Source: Fratercula arctica
Taxonomy: Eukaryota > Chordata > Aves > Charadriiformes > Alcidae
Length of the DNA stretch: 64,000 nucleotides
NCBI GenBank assembly: GCA_947846985.1
Contig: CANTUZ010000008.1
Location: 25,377,352 to 25,441,351 of the forward strand
Reading direction: 5' to 3'
Positions 12,645 to 23,117 of this stretch are shown piece after piece. Numbering within the stretch: position 1 is the stretch's first letter; each line of letters opens with the position of its first letter. Under the pieces are notes generated by a model. The model was not told the origin of the DNA, made no database searches, and saw only the letters and a program-made list of their open reading frames with translations. Both the position numbers and the translations under genes were made by a program.

Positions 12645-12747
12645 CGCCGTCATATTCTTCCTCTTCTTGCGCATTTATGGTTACAAATCGCCCGAATAAA
12701 GCAGCAAGGATGAAAAAAGTTCTCGTTTGTACCCAGATTGCCATCAT
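12645..12747 (-). CDS. COL5A2: COL5A2 exon 1, coding part (pro-alpha2(V) collagen signal peptide)
   Basis: This is the first coding exon of the alpha-2 chain of type V procollagen, a secreted fibrillar collagen that co-assembles with type I collagen and controls fibril diameter. The minus strand reads 34 codons plus one base. It begins MMAIWVQTRTFFIL, continues through a hydrophobic core ending near FVTINA, and then has an acidic stretch QEEEEYDG. This is a typical signal peptide with likely cleavage after Ala26. The pattern matches the mammalian COL5A2 start as I recall it (MMA-W at the N-terminus, AQEE after cleavage). It fits COL3A1 (MMSF start) less well. The exon ends in a consensus donor: G at 12645, then GTGAGT at 12644-12639, leaving phase 1. 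The von Willebrand C domain, triple helix and C-propeptide exons would lie beyond the left edge. The first of two tandem ATGs was taken as the start; the second has the better Kozak context. Assignment rests on a short peptide plus the leader structure. Confidence 0.87.
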
Positions 12748-12777
12748 GCCTAGATATTAGACATGTATCCTCCTGGG
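12732..12777 (-). promoter_or_regulatory. Collagen-type 5' stem-loop around the start codon
   Basis: On the minus strand CATGTCTA (12765-12758) pairs with TAGGCATG (12752-12745), giving eight pairs including one G-U, across a five-base loop. Below an internal bulge of 7 and 8 bases, CCCAG (12777-12773) pairs with CTGGG (12736-12732). The upper stem contains both the last uORF ATG and the main ATG. This is the layout of the 5' stem-loop known in COL1A1, COL1A2 and COL3A1 mRNAs, where LARP6 binds the bulged stem and coordinates translation of the chains. The shared CATGTCTA and near-identical returning strand support homology. LARP6 binding here is inferred. Confidence 0.75.
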
Positions 12778-12915
12778 CAGCAGAAAGTGCAGAAACGTAA
12801 GGTTATTTTAGCACCATGAAGCCAGCTAGGGAGTCTTTCTGCCTTTCAGCATCAGTTCCAGGACAAAGTCTGCCAGCCCTTTTTTTTCAGCACCAGCTCC
12901 AGCGCAGTCTGCAAA
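12748..12915 (-). other. COL5A2: Inferred 5'UTR of COL5A2 with three short uORFs
   Basis: This is the leader between the TATA-like box and the start codon. Its outer limit is inferred by placing transcription start about 30 bases downstream of the box, so it may be off by tens of bases. It holds three minus-strand ATGs, each closed by a stop before the main start. They are 12852-12826 (8 codons, MLKGRKTP), 12817-12803 (4 codons, MVLK) and 12764-12750 (4 codons, MSNI). The last stops two bases before the collagen ATG. Short uORFs are known in fibrillar collagen leaders and lower initiation at the main start. Confidence 0.6.
12750..12764 (-). other. Micro-uORF (MSNI) inside the stem-loop
   Basis: This reads ATG TCT AAT ATC TAG on the minus strand. 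Its ATG lies in the 5' arm of the stem-loop and its stop codon begins the 3' arm, two bases before the collagen ATG. A ribosome that translates it stops almost on the main start, which could allow close-range reinitiation. The same geometry occurs in type I collagen leaders. Confidence 0.65.
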
Positions 12916-12936
12916 CGCTCCTTTCAGGGGATGCAG

Positions 12937-12945
12937 CTTTAAATA
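12937..12945 (-). promoter_or_regulatory. TATA-like box of the COL5A2 promoter
   Basis: The minus strand reads TATTTAAAG about 190 bases upstream of the start codon. It is the best TATA-like match in this region and would place transcription start near 12915. I see no clear CCAAT box immediately upstream. The call is by motif and spacing only, and initiation could be dispersed. Confidence 0.4.
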
Positions 12946-13462
12946 GGAAGAATGCTGCCTCCACTTCTCTTCCTGCCCCTTTTCAGCTCGTTCAGGCTCC
13001 TAATCATCCACTCCCCGCCAAGCAACAGGCTGATTGATGGTAAATAACCGAATCAGAGCTGGCTTCACTCTTCCTTGAACTTTTCTCTGTATGAGTACAT
13101 TTGCGGGATATTTTCCTGCTGCTGTGCAGTGCATGTGCTGTGTCAGGACCATTTATTAAGAAAGCAAAGCATAGCTGTGTAAGAAGCTGTCAGGAAGAGA
13201 AAGCTCTGCCTTTAACACACCCAGCCCACGCTTCCTGGGAATGGAGGGTATAGCCCCATTTGGAGCTGATTCCCTTATTAGGAACTTGATCCCTTCCAGC
13301 TTGCTGAGAGGAGGATTTCCTCCTTTCCCTTGATAACTGTTCCCCTGCCTTGCTGTAGCTGCACTATCAAATGCTGCTCCAGTTCCTTGAGAGGGGCCAC
13401 AGAACTACCAAGGCAGCTTGCTTCAGGAAAGCTTGAAAAAACTGCCTTTCCCCCCAAAAGGG

Positions 13463-13521
13463 AATAATCTTTCTCAAATTATTTTTTTTTTTTTTTTTTT
13501 TTTAATAATCTTTCCTCAAAT
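13463..13521 (-). mobile_element. Poly(A)-only retroinsertion candidate (T22 flanked by direct repeats)
   Basis: A run of 22 T (13482-13503) is flanked by AATAATCTTTCTCAAAT (13463-13479) and AATAATCTTTCCTCAAAT (13504-13521), identical except for one C. This is the pattern of a target-site duplication around a poly(A) tail inserted on the minus strand with no body. CR1 elements do not normally leave such tails. Replication slippage or a local duplication is the alternative. Confidence 0.5.
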
Positions 13522-16014
13522 GCTTAGTGTGCTCTATATTTACTGTCCTACCAGTTGGGAAGACTATTGCAAATCTCTGGAAGATGCTCTACACTTCTAA
13601 CACCAGAATGACCGTGCAAATTCTCCAAGGCTTTCCACCTCTGTGCCCTGACAACTGGAAACTTACCTAAGCGCCAGCCTAGTATTTAGCCCTTAACGCT
13701 GCACTTTAATTAGCATTCTGGCATGGGCACTAAGTAGATGACTCTTTTGTGGATCATTTGCAACTGGGAGTAGGATGTTAGATTTTTTTCTTCCCACAGT
13801 ATTTATGGTCTGTGGAGCTCCATCACTAATCCCCTCATTTGCTAAGAACCGGGGTCGCCTATACCTGCTGCAGGGAAATGCATATTCATCTGTTGGGAGG
13901 TTTTCCATCTTTAGCCATTTCAGCTTCAGAACAATCCCATTTGAAGTGGATACGGTGAGAAGTAAATCCCTCTGCCTGGATTTGTGCAGGTTGGCAACAC
14001 TAGCCCACTCTGGTTATCAGAGCATGATTTAGCACTTCTCAGTGGTGCAGCATCCTAAAGCCTTTCTTCTGTCTCTTCAAAAGAGCAGCATGTCCAGAAG
14101 AGGAAAGGTAACCCAAAAAATGGTATAGCACTGCAATGCTACATCATACCTGCTCTAGTATCAAACCCAGAGATTAACATAAAAATATGGTGAAAGAGAA
14201 CAAAATCAAAATTCCCTGCTCTCTTCCACCATAGTAGTCTTAAACCTATATAGGGTTTCACTGCAGGAGCGTAATATCCCACAGTCCCTGTTGCTCAAGA
14301 GTTCCAGCTATGAGAAAGGATAGAAAAATTGAAGCTGTGCAAGCTGCTGCAATTTTATCTTGAAATGCAATCATAATCATTGGTAAGTATCAGCTGAGAA
14401 ACTCAGAACTGAAAAAACAAAAGTTAACATTTGTTAACCTGCCCGGTCACAGGTGAAATTCTGACTTGACAGGTTCATGAGTACTTGCACTGGCTTGCTA
14501 GTCTCAGAAGTCATATGGTTTAGATGTCATACTTCAACAGAACCCCAGGAAATCTCCCTTGGATAGTGAGGTTACGCGATGCTGGTTAGAAGCATCAGGT
14601 GCTTTAGATGATATATCTGCTTTAGAACTAGATCTGATCTTTGCCATTTGCACTGTTCTATACGCACATTGGTTATGAGAGAGCAGCAAACAAGAAAGCT
14701 TACAGCCATAACCTGTCACACTGCCCTTGCTAAATCATGACATGAAATTACACAATGCAAAATCACTATATATGTTAGAAAAGGTAAATAACACATTTTA
14801 AAAACCACATTACACAAGGTTTCCCACAGTTGGAGGTAACCTGTCACTTAGAGTATTAAATACAGAAATATTAATATTTATAATTTAAGAGGAGAAAGGC
14901 TGAGAATATGGACAGGGTTTTGAAAAGCGTCCTGTGCTCATTGATGAAAAACAATTGTGGCCGACAGACATGTAGGTGTTTCTGAACTATATGCTACTAA
15001 CTGGAGAGGATTTATGTGAAATTTCTTACACTGACACTTAAAGCTGACAACTGCTCAGAGAACTCACAGATGAAAGTCCTCCCTGCAGCCTGGGGTAAGC
15101 TACAATGAAACCACAGGGAATTCAGACTCTACCACACAATCATAGAAATGGCCACATGCTGGCAAAACTTGCCTTTATAGTTGCTAAATCTGTGCTCAAA
15201 ACTAGATAACAAGTTTTCACGCTTACTTCCTCAAGTCTTAAGTCTGCAACAGGTTGGTAAATTCCTAGTGTATTCACAGCAAGAATGAGCCTTACCATCA
15301 TTATATCTTATATCTCTGAGAAAAATACCAGAACAAGAACAGTATCGAATTATGGTGACTTTTTTTTTTCCCCAATAGCTCATTGAGAAAAAAAATCAGA
15401 AGGATCCCTTTTACCATTTCCATTGAAACTTTTTTCTGAGGAGTCATAGAGATTTTCAAAGGTACCTTCTGCCATTTCAAGCCTAGTCTCTCCTTTGGAA
15501 AGATTCCTACAGCAATATCTAAAAGTTGCCCTTCAAATACATTTCTGCCTTAGTCTCACCAACAAATTATGCCACATAATCAAAACAGGTGAACAACAGA
15601 GAACACAAAAGGATGTAAACTGCTTAGAGAATCAGTCCCCTTATGCCTCCTTATAAATGCTTCCTTTCACCATGGATGTGCATTCAAAGAAGTTTTCAAT
15701 TTTATTACAAGCGTTATAATTAGTCATTAAGTATATCACTTTTCATTTAAACAATTTCACTTCTAGGCCTAAGTTATTTGATTGCATCCCATTGGATACG
15801 AGTGAGAGAAAATCTTTAGTTAGAACCACTGTAAACAGAGTCAGACTAAGTAACTAAGAGTGGGCAGATAAATAATTCCAAGTATGCTCAGTGTCACCTC
15901 CCCCTCCTCCTCTCAATAGGGGAGAAACCAACATTGCATAGAATAATATTGTATATTTATGCAGCAACTTCTCTCCAATCATTTTTCACTTTTTCCATCG
16001 TTTTTAGGATTCTG

Positions 16015-16200
16015 TAAGAACAGAGGAATGTGGAATTTAGCAAACTAGCCTAAGGTCATACATTCAGTAGAAGTAAAGCCAGATACAGAGGTTTGGAGCT
16101 CATTTCTCTCCTGTGCCAAGGAAAACTTATACAAGATGAAAATTCCTTGGGAGAAGAATCCAGGGCCCTGACTCCTGGAGCCAATCCCCTTCCAATCCAC
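16015..16200 (-). mobile_element. MIR-like SINE relic
   Basis: The plus strand has a MIR-core-like order: a CCTAAGGTCATAC block, an AGTAGAAGT...AGCCAGA block, then a CAGGGCCCTGACTCCTGGAG block. In reverse complement this resembles the tetrapod MIR core and its tRNA-side half. It is heavily diverged, and identity and limits are uncertain. Confidence 0.4.
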
Positions 16201-17016
16201 CTTCAATCTACTCATTGTTATTCATTAAGCTTACAGTATGTAATGGACCTGAATTTAGTAGACAGAGCCACTGCAGGAGTGGTGGACTGAATACTCTCCT
16301 CTTTCTCTAGTCCAGCTCAGTAGAGCAATGGATCTGGAAACACGGGACACAAAACCACTCTCTGTCTACTAGCAGGAGATCCTTTGAAATTGGGACCGTC
16401 TCAGCTACCAATTTGTGGCTGATTTCTAACTCCCAAGATGAAAAAGTCATGACATGATTGAAAGATCACTTTCTAATGGTTCATGCTTCATACTGGAGCA
16501 ACCAGATGCTTTCAAGTTTGAAGGATCTTTACATCAAATGAAGGGAAACAACAAAACAAGACCAAAATCTTCACAGAATAGCAGTGTGTGAGCCTTTACA
16601 ATACGCTTTAAAAAGTCTTTGTGAAACAAAAGCTGTCCCCAAAGCTAGAACAATTGTAGAAATGTCAATATACAGTACTTCAAAAAAATATAACTAAGTG
16701 CTCCCTAATATCTAGTCTGTTGATATCCATTCCTATGTTTTAGCCAATAAGTAGGGACTGTATGTTATCTAACCTAAAAATCACATGTGAAGTTCAAAGT
16801 TACTCAAAATTCAAAGAGCATTTTGAGTGACAGATGAAGCTAGGGAATACTATTAGGTAGTTGTGAGGACTCAGAAGTATATTAAAACAAAATTCACAGG
16901 CTTACACCTTCAAAATCTCCAAGTTGGGCCAGAAAATACAAACAATTATTAGCTTAGGATACTTCTGAGCATGCATGCACATAAGTCATTAAAATTCCAA
17001 CATCCACAAGGGTCTC

Positions 17017-17056
17017 TCTTCAATAGACTATTAAAGTCTTCAATAGACTATTAAAG
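17017..17056 (+). repeat. Perfect 20-bp tandem duplication
   Basis: TCTTCAATAGACTATTAAAG occurs twice with no gap and no mismatch, which suggests a recent local duplication. Confidence 0.9.
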
Positions 17057-18463
17057 ACCTTTCACACTGTTACATAAAGTGTGACAGTGCTCCTGTTTTA
17101 AATTAATTTGTACCAAGCTGACAAAAAATGCCTTCATATAAATGACCAAGCTATCTGGTACAAATAAGATGCTGGACCAGCCTTTTGGCAGCAATAGGAA
17201 ATCAGTGGAATCATGGAAATTGATAAGAAGCTGTACTTGAATTCAAAAAGTATCTGTTCAAAATTGAGCAAGATTTTCAAAAGCAGTGCGGTTTCACCAA
17301 AGTGAGCTTAAGTCAATCTGAGAGTTGCTGTCAAATTTTATGTAGGCAGTTAAATCCATGGTAAGTGCTGTTTGAAATTTCCACCTTGTATAAATTCTTC
17401 AGTCACACATTTAGCTTAAAGAAAAAAAAAAACAAAAAAAACCAAACCCAGCAAAGTGACATGCCACATTTTTGACTCACAAGAATATAGTCCACATAAA
17501 ATGTTTTATTTCTTAGAATTAGCCATTAAAATGAACACAACTAAAATAATATGAGAGAAAAATAGTTCATTTTCTTTGAAGGGTGTTCACTTTGCACTTT
17601 TAAGACCCACAAGGAATCAGTTTTCTTGATTTACACAGGTCTTGCACATAGTAAAAGGACAGAAAATTCTGTTATTTAAAATAAGAAACTGTGATAGGAA
17701 ACTACAGAAATCGGCAAGAATATAAACAGAGAAACATGATACTACTTTTAAATCAGATCTTTAAATGGACTAGATTCCAAACTGCATCACCTCAAAATCC
17801 TAATCTTCTTGCTGAGAAATCCACTAAAAAACTAGTATCAACTAGAGATTTAAACAATGCTGCATCAGTAGTGTTACTGCCCATTTGCAGGAGAATTTTC
17901 ACATTCCTTTGGGTAGGAAGGTTTAATAAATGAATTTAAGTCATTATAGAGAAGAGAGAGGAAATATATCTTTCTTGGTTGCATTCAAACTTTGTAATGT
18001 TGTTTCAGTTAGTTTTAATTTGGGGAAGTAGGATGATACTTTGCTTTTAAACTGCTAGTGTGGGGTCTTGGATTATGTCAGTCACCGTAAATCTGCTTTT
18101 GCTGTGGACAATTCCAAATCCAATAAGCTCAGTAAGGTTATTAGTACTGGCAGCCTTGCCTTCAGAATGCCTCAATGAAATTAAACTCAACATTAGTCTA
18201 AGCAAAAAATCAGGAATGATTAGGGAAAGTCTTGCATGAAGTCCTTCTATAAATTATATTTATTCTTTACCTAGAACAGGGAAAACAGCATCATTATTTC
18301 ATTGTTCATTACAAATTCATTGTCAAGCTAGTTTTCATCTGCCTAAGAACTTAAACTGATTAAATGAAAACATAAAAGGGTCACAGCAAGCTACTCACTT
18401 AAATGGCAAGGCCAAGTTCTAATCTGTAATTCAAATAGGCCCAAACTGATGATAGGCCTCAGC

Positions 18464-18478
18464 TTTTTTTTTTTTTTT
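18464..18478 (+). repeat. Poly-T tract
   Basis: A run of about 15 T with no flanking direct repeats. Confidence 0.8.
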
Positions 18479-20911
18479 AATATTAAATTCCTTTACCTTG
18501 GGACCTCAAGATAGTTTACTTTGTACTTTTTCATTGACTAAAGATCCATGCAAAAGTAGAGTTAAAGTCCTATCCAACAACCAGATTCACATCTCCAATC
18601 ATTTTTCTGACCCAGGGAATCAATCAAATCAATGGGACTGTAAACAGAACTTGGCTGAAAGTTCATTTTCAACCCCCATATCTTTCAGGAATATGTTTGT
18701 TATAAGCTGTGTTGAGGCTCAGGGTTACTTAATCACCACCTCAAAGCTTTGTCCACAGTTTTAAAAGAATACTACATTGTTTTACACTCATTTCACTGGC
18801 ATTCCTTTATTTAAAAATATGTGTCTATGTAGAACTATGTAGAATGATTTCATCTTATTGTCACAGATATCAGACCACTGAACTGTGCTTTAATATGGTC
18901 ACTGTAGCCCCAAGCACAAAATGACCCCTTTGGTAACTTGTCATTGTGTCCTAGTATAGCATATCATGTGTTTAAGAAACAAAATACTGTATCTGGCATT
19001 TAGAGTTTAAATGTGTTAACTAGGAGAATGATTAAAATCTTACATATTTATTTTATCCATCACTGGCCAATTGTTTTCTTTTCCCTGTCATTACAGTTGT
19101 TTTGGTGGGTTTTTTTAAAGCGTTGATTTTCAGCCTTACAGTTAATTCTGTGGAATATCCAAAACTGACAGAGTCATCTACTTGCGAGAGGCCTGGGGAA
19201 TACAGCATTTAAGTCTGTAGCAAAATTCTCACCAACCATAACAAGAATGAGAAGTTCAGGATGCAGTCTTACATACCACATTGCTCCCAAGTTACATCTT
19301 ATTTCCTAGTAAAATAAAAATGGTGAAAAAAACTGTACACACCATGTGCCAATTAACAGCGTTGGCCTACAGATATGAATTGAGAATGGCTAAAGCAGCA
19401 GCAGCACTTGAGGAGGGACTTAAGAATCACCAGGCCACTCATAGTAAACTGTATGTTAAAATTAATCTTGGAGGAAAAAATATATATATAATGTTCCAAG
19501 GAAAGCTAGTTACTGATCAAGCTCTACAGACTAAATCGCCAAATAAGATAAATCCTAAGGTAACCAAACGTACTGAAATTTGTCTGTTAGCTTAAACATG
19601 AGACTTTTTCAGCAGTTGCTCTGTGCCTCAGCCTGCTGGCTGCCAGGCAGCTATGGGGGAAGCACCCTGGGTGGTCTGCAGAAGGGAGTATCTTGAGCAG
19701 ATGAGGCACTGTGCAAGCCAAAAGTGGAGATGGGTCCAAGGAGAATTTCCCTTCTCAGGAGGGAAACACTGGAGGAAAGGGCCACTGAAGTAAAGAATTC
19801 CCCCCCTCCCCACCCCAACCATATTCATTACTACATCCATGTGAAACAAAGTGCCTGTGACTTTACACACACTATAAAGTAGGACTGAAGGGATCCATTT
19901 ACACAGGATATTGTTTCCCATGTAAAAAAGCCTTAGCAGATGTTTAGTGAATGTTTGCTGTAATGTCATACATTAAATCTACATTTGCCAGAAAATCTCC
20001 ATTTTTAATCATACTAGTTTTGTCCTGGATAGTCAAAGAGCATTTGATTTTACTTATTTACCTTCTAAAATTGGGAAAGGCCTCAGCTCCCATAACAAAA
20101 GGAACTTAGCTTGCTCAGAGCATCTTACCAGAATTCCTCAAGTTTTTGTAAGGCAATCTCCTTGAAATATATTATTTAATATCTTTTAATTAATATTTTG
20201 TAAGAACAAGAAAGAAGAAACAGGTCTAATAATTTTGGGGCAGGCATCCTCGATAACATATCAAAGCAGTAGACACCATGGTGAAACATTGGCCCTGTTG
20301 AAGTTAGTAGCAGTAGTTCGGCTACTGAATTCACGTTTTCCCTCAGGATGGATGTTTCTACCCCTTTCTAACAATCTTTTCATCACACTGTTTGATTAAC
20401 TGAGAAAGTTAATACATAAACAGGCATCTCTACTTGGAGCATGGAGCATAACACCCTTCTGACAAGTGCTAGTGGCAGCAGCAGTAGTAGTCACATCCCA
20501 TCTGTTGTTACTAAAATAAACTATGGTTCAAACCCTCAGCACAAGCACACATTCTTATTACCTTAGTGTCCCTGGTCATCTTTTACTATACCATTCTGTC
20601 CCTCTTGAGCGCTCAAAAGAATGAGAATGTAGAATTGTGCCATTTTTTTGAGGTGAGGAACAAAAGCAGACCAATAAAAGAAAATATACATATAACTCAT
20701 CAGTATATCAGCAACCCTGGCAAGCCAAGTCATAGCTCCTTCAGCTACTTGTAAGCCTTTCTCTTACATGTGCATCTTGATTTCTTTTGCATTAAGTGTG
20801 GTCCTTCTCTGCACACACAGAATCTGGAGCACTTCCCCTAACGCCCCAGACCAGCTGCGCAGGCCAGAGTGACAGTGACAGGCAGCCTTGCACTCGTCCT
20901 ACCATGAGAGG

Positions 20912-21030
20912 TCTAAAAGAAAAACTTAGATAAACATCTGCCAGGAATAATGTAGATGATGGGTTTTATCCTGCTTTACAGGATGGGAATAGTCTAGACG
21001 ATCTTTTTAGATTCTTTCCAGTATTATTTT
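20912..21030 (+). mobile_element. Old CR1 LINE 3'-end fragment
   Basis: The order of blocks follows the CR1 3' terminus: TAGATAAACATCTGCCAGGAAT, then a TTTTATCCTGCTTTACAGGA block, GTCTAGACGATCTTTTTAGA and a TTCTTTCCAGTATTATTTT ending. It is clearly diverged from the younger copies at 23.0 and 47.1 kb. Confidence 0.6.
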
Positions 21031-22467
21031 TCTTCCAGCAGGAAAATGTGATCTATATACTGACTATATTAGCTCTCAAAAGTAAGTCCTCTTCTGGAAA
21101 ATAGTATCCACTTCTATCAGACAATGACAACTGATAAATGGAAAACCAGACAATGAATAAAACACAATTTGAAAGCATTTTTTAAAAGTTGTGAAAAAGG
21201 AAAACTTGTCATATTTTTAGGATTTTCCTTGTTGACATGGACATTCCATTTCTCTTTCTTGGGAGCAGCAAGGAAAAAACTGTGTCAATGTTGACCGAAT
21301 TATGGATCACTAACAGAAGAAAGGGAAAGAGCAACAACAGCAGAAGGAAGTAATACAGGAAAAGGAGTGAGAAAGGAATCAGCATTTGTGTAAGACAAGG
21401 CATAAGACTTGAATTTATGCATTACACTCTCACAAAGCTAACACAAGAAAAATTTTGTCTAAGAGAGCTATAATTCCTGCACTGTGGGTATTGGTGTCAC
21501 TATTAGAACTGTAAGCCCAGGACAACATTAGATAAATGTCAGTACAGTTGCCTGGTTGCTTATGCTACATTCAAATACATAATGCAAAACAGATTTATTA
21601 AGGAGAAGGGTTCATTCTGCCTCCTTGACTTTTCCATTTCCTTTCCATGCTGTCTTCCTTCCAATATTTTATAGCTTTTATGAGCTTTATTGCACTACGA
21701 TTTGAATACGTGTGGAGCACATTTCCCACTGCCTTTAAAGATTAAGTGCTAATTGAAAACATGGTTTACTCAGAAACAATCCATCAAGTTTACATTTAAT
21801 TTTTGCTGTGAAAAAAATGTGTTAACTGAGCCTTTTTAAAAATTTTATTTCAGAACTCTTCATAAGGTAGGCTTATTTTCAAAGCTATGGCCCATCAGCA
21901 AGTGGGTTTTCATCTGGTTAATGGGGAAATAGATTTTTCAGGGGAATACCTACACTCTATAGTCACTGGCATGTTTTATTTTGCATCAGCTGATTGCTTT
22001 CATGATGTATTTCAGGAAACCAGCCTCTTACCCTTTTTAAAGAATGATAGCTTAGATGAGCCTCAGATGTTTTATAAAATAGTTATTAGTTCTTAAAGAT
22101 TGTTTTACATTTCCTCAGTAGCAAAACTTATTTGTTTCTCAAAGATGCCTATACCCTAAGATTCCCATGGTAGGTAAAAACTTATAAATGGTCTCCTTAT
22201 ATCTTCTGTTAGTTACATCATTTCTGACACCAGCTAAAATACTTAAACTTGGTGGTACTGCAGCACATGAACACAACTTCACCTTGTAACCCTTTATTCA
22301 ATAATGGGTGCGTATAAAACATATTCAGAGATAAGTGATAGTCACAGTGGGTGACTTTTTAGACACAGTGGGCTTCTCTTTTTGCCCTCAGATAACAACT
22401 GTTTGATACCTGGGAAAGATTCAGAGTTCTTGTTACAACTCAGGTGTTTGTATAAAGGTACTTTACT

Positions 22468-23022
22468 TTGAGTACTTTAAAAGTACCATGTCATGTCATA
22501 CATCACATCCTGGGCTGCATCAAAAGAAGTGTGGCCAGCAGATCCAGAGAGGTGATTCTGCCCCTCTACTCTGCTCTCGTGAGACCCCACCTGGAGTACT
22601 GTGTCCAGCTCTGGAGCCCTCAGCACAAGAGGGACATGGACCTGTTGGAGCGGGTCCAGAGGAGGGCCATGAAGATGATCAAAGGCTTGAAGCACCTCTT
22701 CTGTGAAGACAGGCCGAGAGAGCTGGGGTTGTTCAGCCTGGAGAAGAGAAGGCTCTGGGAAGACCTTGTAGCAGCCTTCCAGTACCTGAAGGGGGCCTAC
22801 AAGAAAGCTGGGGAGGGGCTGTTTGCAAGGGCATGTAGCAATAGGATGGGGGGCAATGGTTTTAAACTAGAGCAGGGGAGATTTAGATTAGACATTAGGA
22901 AGACGTTCTTTACACTGAGGGTGGTGAAACACTGGAACAGGTTGCCCAGAGAGGTGGTGGAGGCCCCATCCCTGGAGACATTCAAGGCCAGGCTGGACGG
23001 GGCTGTGAGCAACCTGATCTAG
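22468..23022 (+). pseudogene. CR1 ORF2 fragment (reverse transcriptase C-terminal region)
   Basis: An open frame of 184 codons, homologous to CR1 from about residue 10, carries the C-terminal part of the CR1 ORF2 polyprotein. Landmarks are [40 protein letters not shown] [20 protein letters not shown] and [11 protein letters not shown] near the end. The endonuclease and the catalytic YADD-type part of the reverse transcriptase are missing, so it has no polymerase activity. The upstream ATG is from the flank and not a native start. The lack of internal stops reflects low age, not selection. Confidence 0.9.
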
Positions 23023-23117
23023 TTGAAGATGTCCCTGCTTACTGCAGGGGGGTTGGACTAGATGACCTTTAAAGGTCCCTTCCAACCCAACACATTCTAT
23101 GATTCTATGATTCTATA
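22490..23117 (+). mobile_element. CR1 LINE, 5'-truncated, ORF2 C-terminus plus 3'UTR
   Basis: This is the end of a chicken-repeat-1 non-LTR retrotransposon. It contains the last part of ORF2, a short 3'UTR with GGGGGGTTGGACTAGATGACC and GGTCCCTTCCAACCC, and a terminal repeat of ATTCTATG units. CR1 copies end in this repeat rather than poly-A and usually lack target duplications. The copy is severely 5'-truncated and cannot move by itself. Its intact reading frame suggests it is younger than the other copies here. Confidence 0.95.

Larger units (their letters stand above)
12946..22489. other. Intergenic DNA upstream of COL5A2, no gene seen
   Basis: The proximal part (to about 13.4 kb) presumably contains promoter elements. 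The rest is AT-rich with a T22 tract, a MIR-like relic near 16.0-16.3 kb, a perfect 20-bp tandem duplication at 17017 and an old CR1 tail at 20.9 kb. The ORFs are short and unrecognisable. Confidence 0.6.

Noticed and set aside
12645..12747. COL3A1 or COL1A2 as identity of the collagen exon
   Set aside because: These share the stem-loop but their signal peptides start differently (COL3A1 MMSF). The MMA-W start and the acidic stretch after AQ fit COL5A2.
22477..23085. Several antisense and frame-shifted ORFs over the 22.5-kb CR1
   Set aside because: Shadows of the CR1 ORF2 frame.
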